A stretch of 5,796 nt of DNA from Sedimentisphaerales bacterium (GTDB lineage: Bacteria; Planctomycetota; Phycisphaerae; Sedimentisphaerales; SG8-4). A program made the translations under genes and the position numbers. Of the stretch, positions 5,597 through 5,796 are shown piece after piece (positions within the stretch are counted from its first letter, which is position 1; every line of letters starts with the position of its first letter). The DNA lies in the NCBI GenBank assembly GCA_016932895.1, contig JAFGCA010000473.1:1-5796 (forward strand), read 5' to 3'. The notes beneath the pieces were generated by a model. It was not told where the DNA came from, made no database searches, and was given only the letters and a program-made list of their open reading frames with translations.

Positions 5597-5796
5597 ATGG
5601 CAAGGGGCCTCCGGGAGGGTTGGTTTCCTCGAGGCCCGATGGTTGCGATTTCAGTTTTGCGGCGGGGTGGCGGGCTTGCTTGCGACTACTGCTTCATTAC
5701 TCGTCAAAAGATGAGTATCGTCCAGACGTTCTGTGTGGCAGCGTCAAGCGCAGCTTGGCGATGGCGCCTCTCGAATCCGAACGAACCATCGCCAAG
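5597..5796 (+). CDS. Possible partial ORF running off the right edge
   Basis: An ATG at 5597 opens a frame of 66 codons without a stop up to the window edge. It is preceded by GGAGGGAGG (5578-5586) at a 10-base distance. The translation is rich in Arg, Trp and Cys, shows no clear signal peptide or membrane helix, and matches no family I recognise. A second ATG at 5711 would start MSIVQTFCVAASSAAWRWRL. The frame is divergent from the repressor, but no promoter on this strand is evident. The last 43 bases are part of an inverted repeat, which makes a non-coding or repeat-derived origin equally likely. Confidence 0.2.
   Translation, partial: MARGLREGWFPRGPMVAISVLRRGGGLACDYCFITRQKMSIVQTFCVAASSAAWRWRLSNPNEPSP
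5754..5796. repeat. 11-bp perfect inverted repeat at the right edge
   Basis: CTTGGCGATGG at 5754-5764 is the exact reverse complement of CCATCGCCAAG at 5786-5796, with a 21-base loop. The right arm ends at the last base of the window, so the stem may be longer: the left arm continues outward as GCGCAG, and the partner sequence is not visible. It could be a terminator stem, a dispersed hairpin repeat or the end of a mobile element. Nothing inside the window separates these options. Confidence 0.55.

Noticed and set aside
5697..5796. Minus-strand partial ORFs entering from the right edge (stops at 5697 and 5704)
   Set aside because: About 30 codons each in two frames, no recognisable motif, and both lie across the inverted repeat. 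There is not enough to call a gene end.

Overview
The window is GC-rich and is dominated by one minus-strand operon: a BlaI/MecI/CopY-family repressor (4999-5382) followed two bases later by a 1520-residue membrane metalloprotease of the BlaR1/MecR1 type, peptidase family M56 (434-4996). BlaI-M56 pairs in which the protease carries a very long, unrelated C-terminal extension are, to my knowledge, typical of Planctomycetota. The pseudopilin-head-like and secretin-like pieces seen here also fit that phylum. The phylum call is an inference from protein style; no marker gene is present.

Layout, left to right. Bases 1-142 hold no convincing gene, but they contain a fragment resembling a widely dispersed intergenic repeat (1-35) and an 8-bp inverted repeat (63-96). 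A promoter-like sequence (143-171) precedes a small plus-strand ORF (207-410) encoding a 67-residue CxxC protein. That ORF converges on the protease gene with a 23-base gap and no recognisable terminator. The protease gene fills 434-4996 and the repressor gene 4999-5382. Upstream of the repressor lies an AT-rich control region (about 5400-5490) with a sigma70-like promoter and two 16-bp dyads of consensus TACGAANNNNTTCGTA, 23 bp apart, placed on the promoter elements. From 5490 to the right edge there is a short hairpin, a possible plus-strand ORF running off the edge, and an 11-bp perfect inverted repeat ending exactly at the edge.

How it probably works. By analogy with BlaR1-BlaI, the repressor binds the two dyads and silences its own operon. 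The protease senses a signal outside the cytoplasmic membrane, and its cytoplasmic zinc site then leads to loss of the repressor. The unusual part is the sensor: the penicillin-binding domain of true BlaR1 is missing. In its place are a LolA-like region, a pseudopilin-head-like region, three diverged copies of a secretin-like module and a Wzz-like coiled coil. The ligand is therefore unknown and beta-lactam sensing is not supported. No effector gene under this control is visible in the window, so the operon may regulate only itself here or may act on genes elsewhere.
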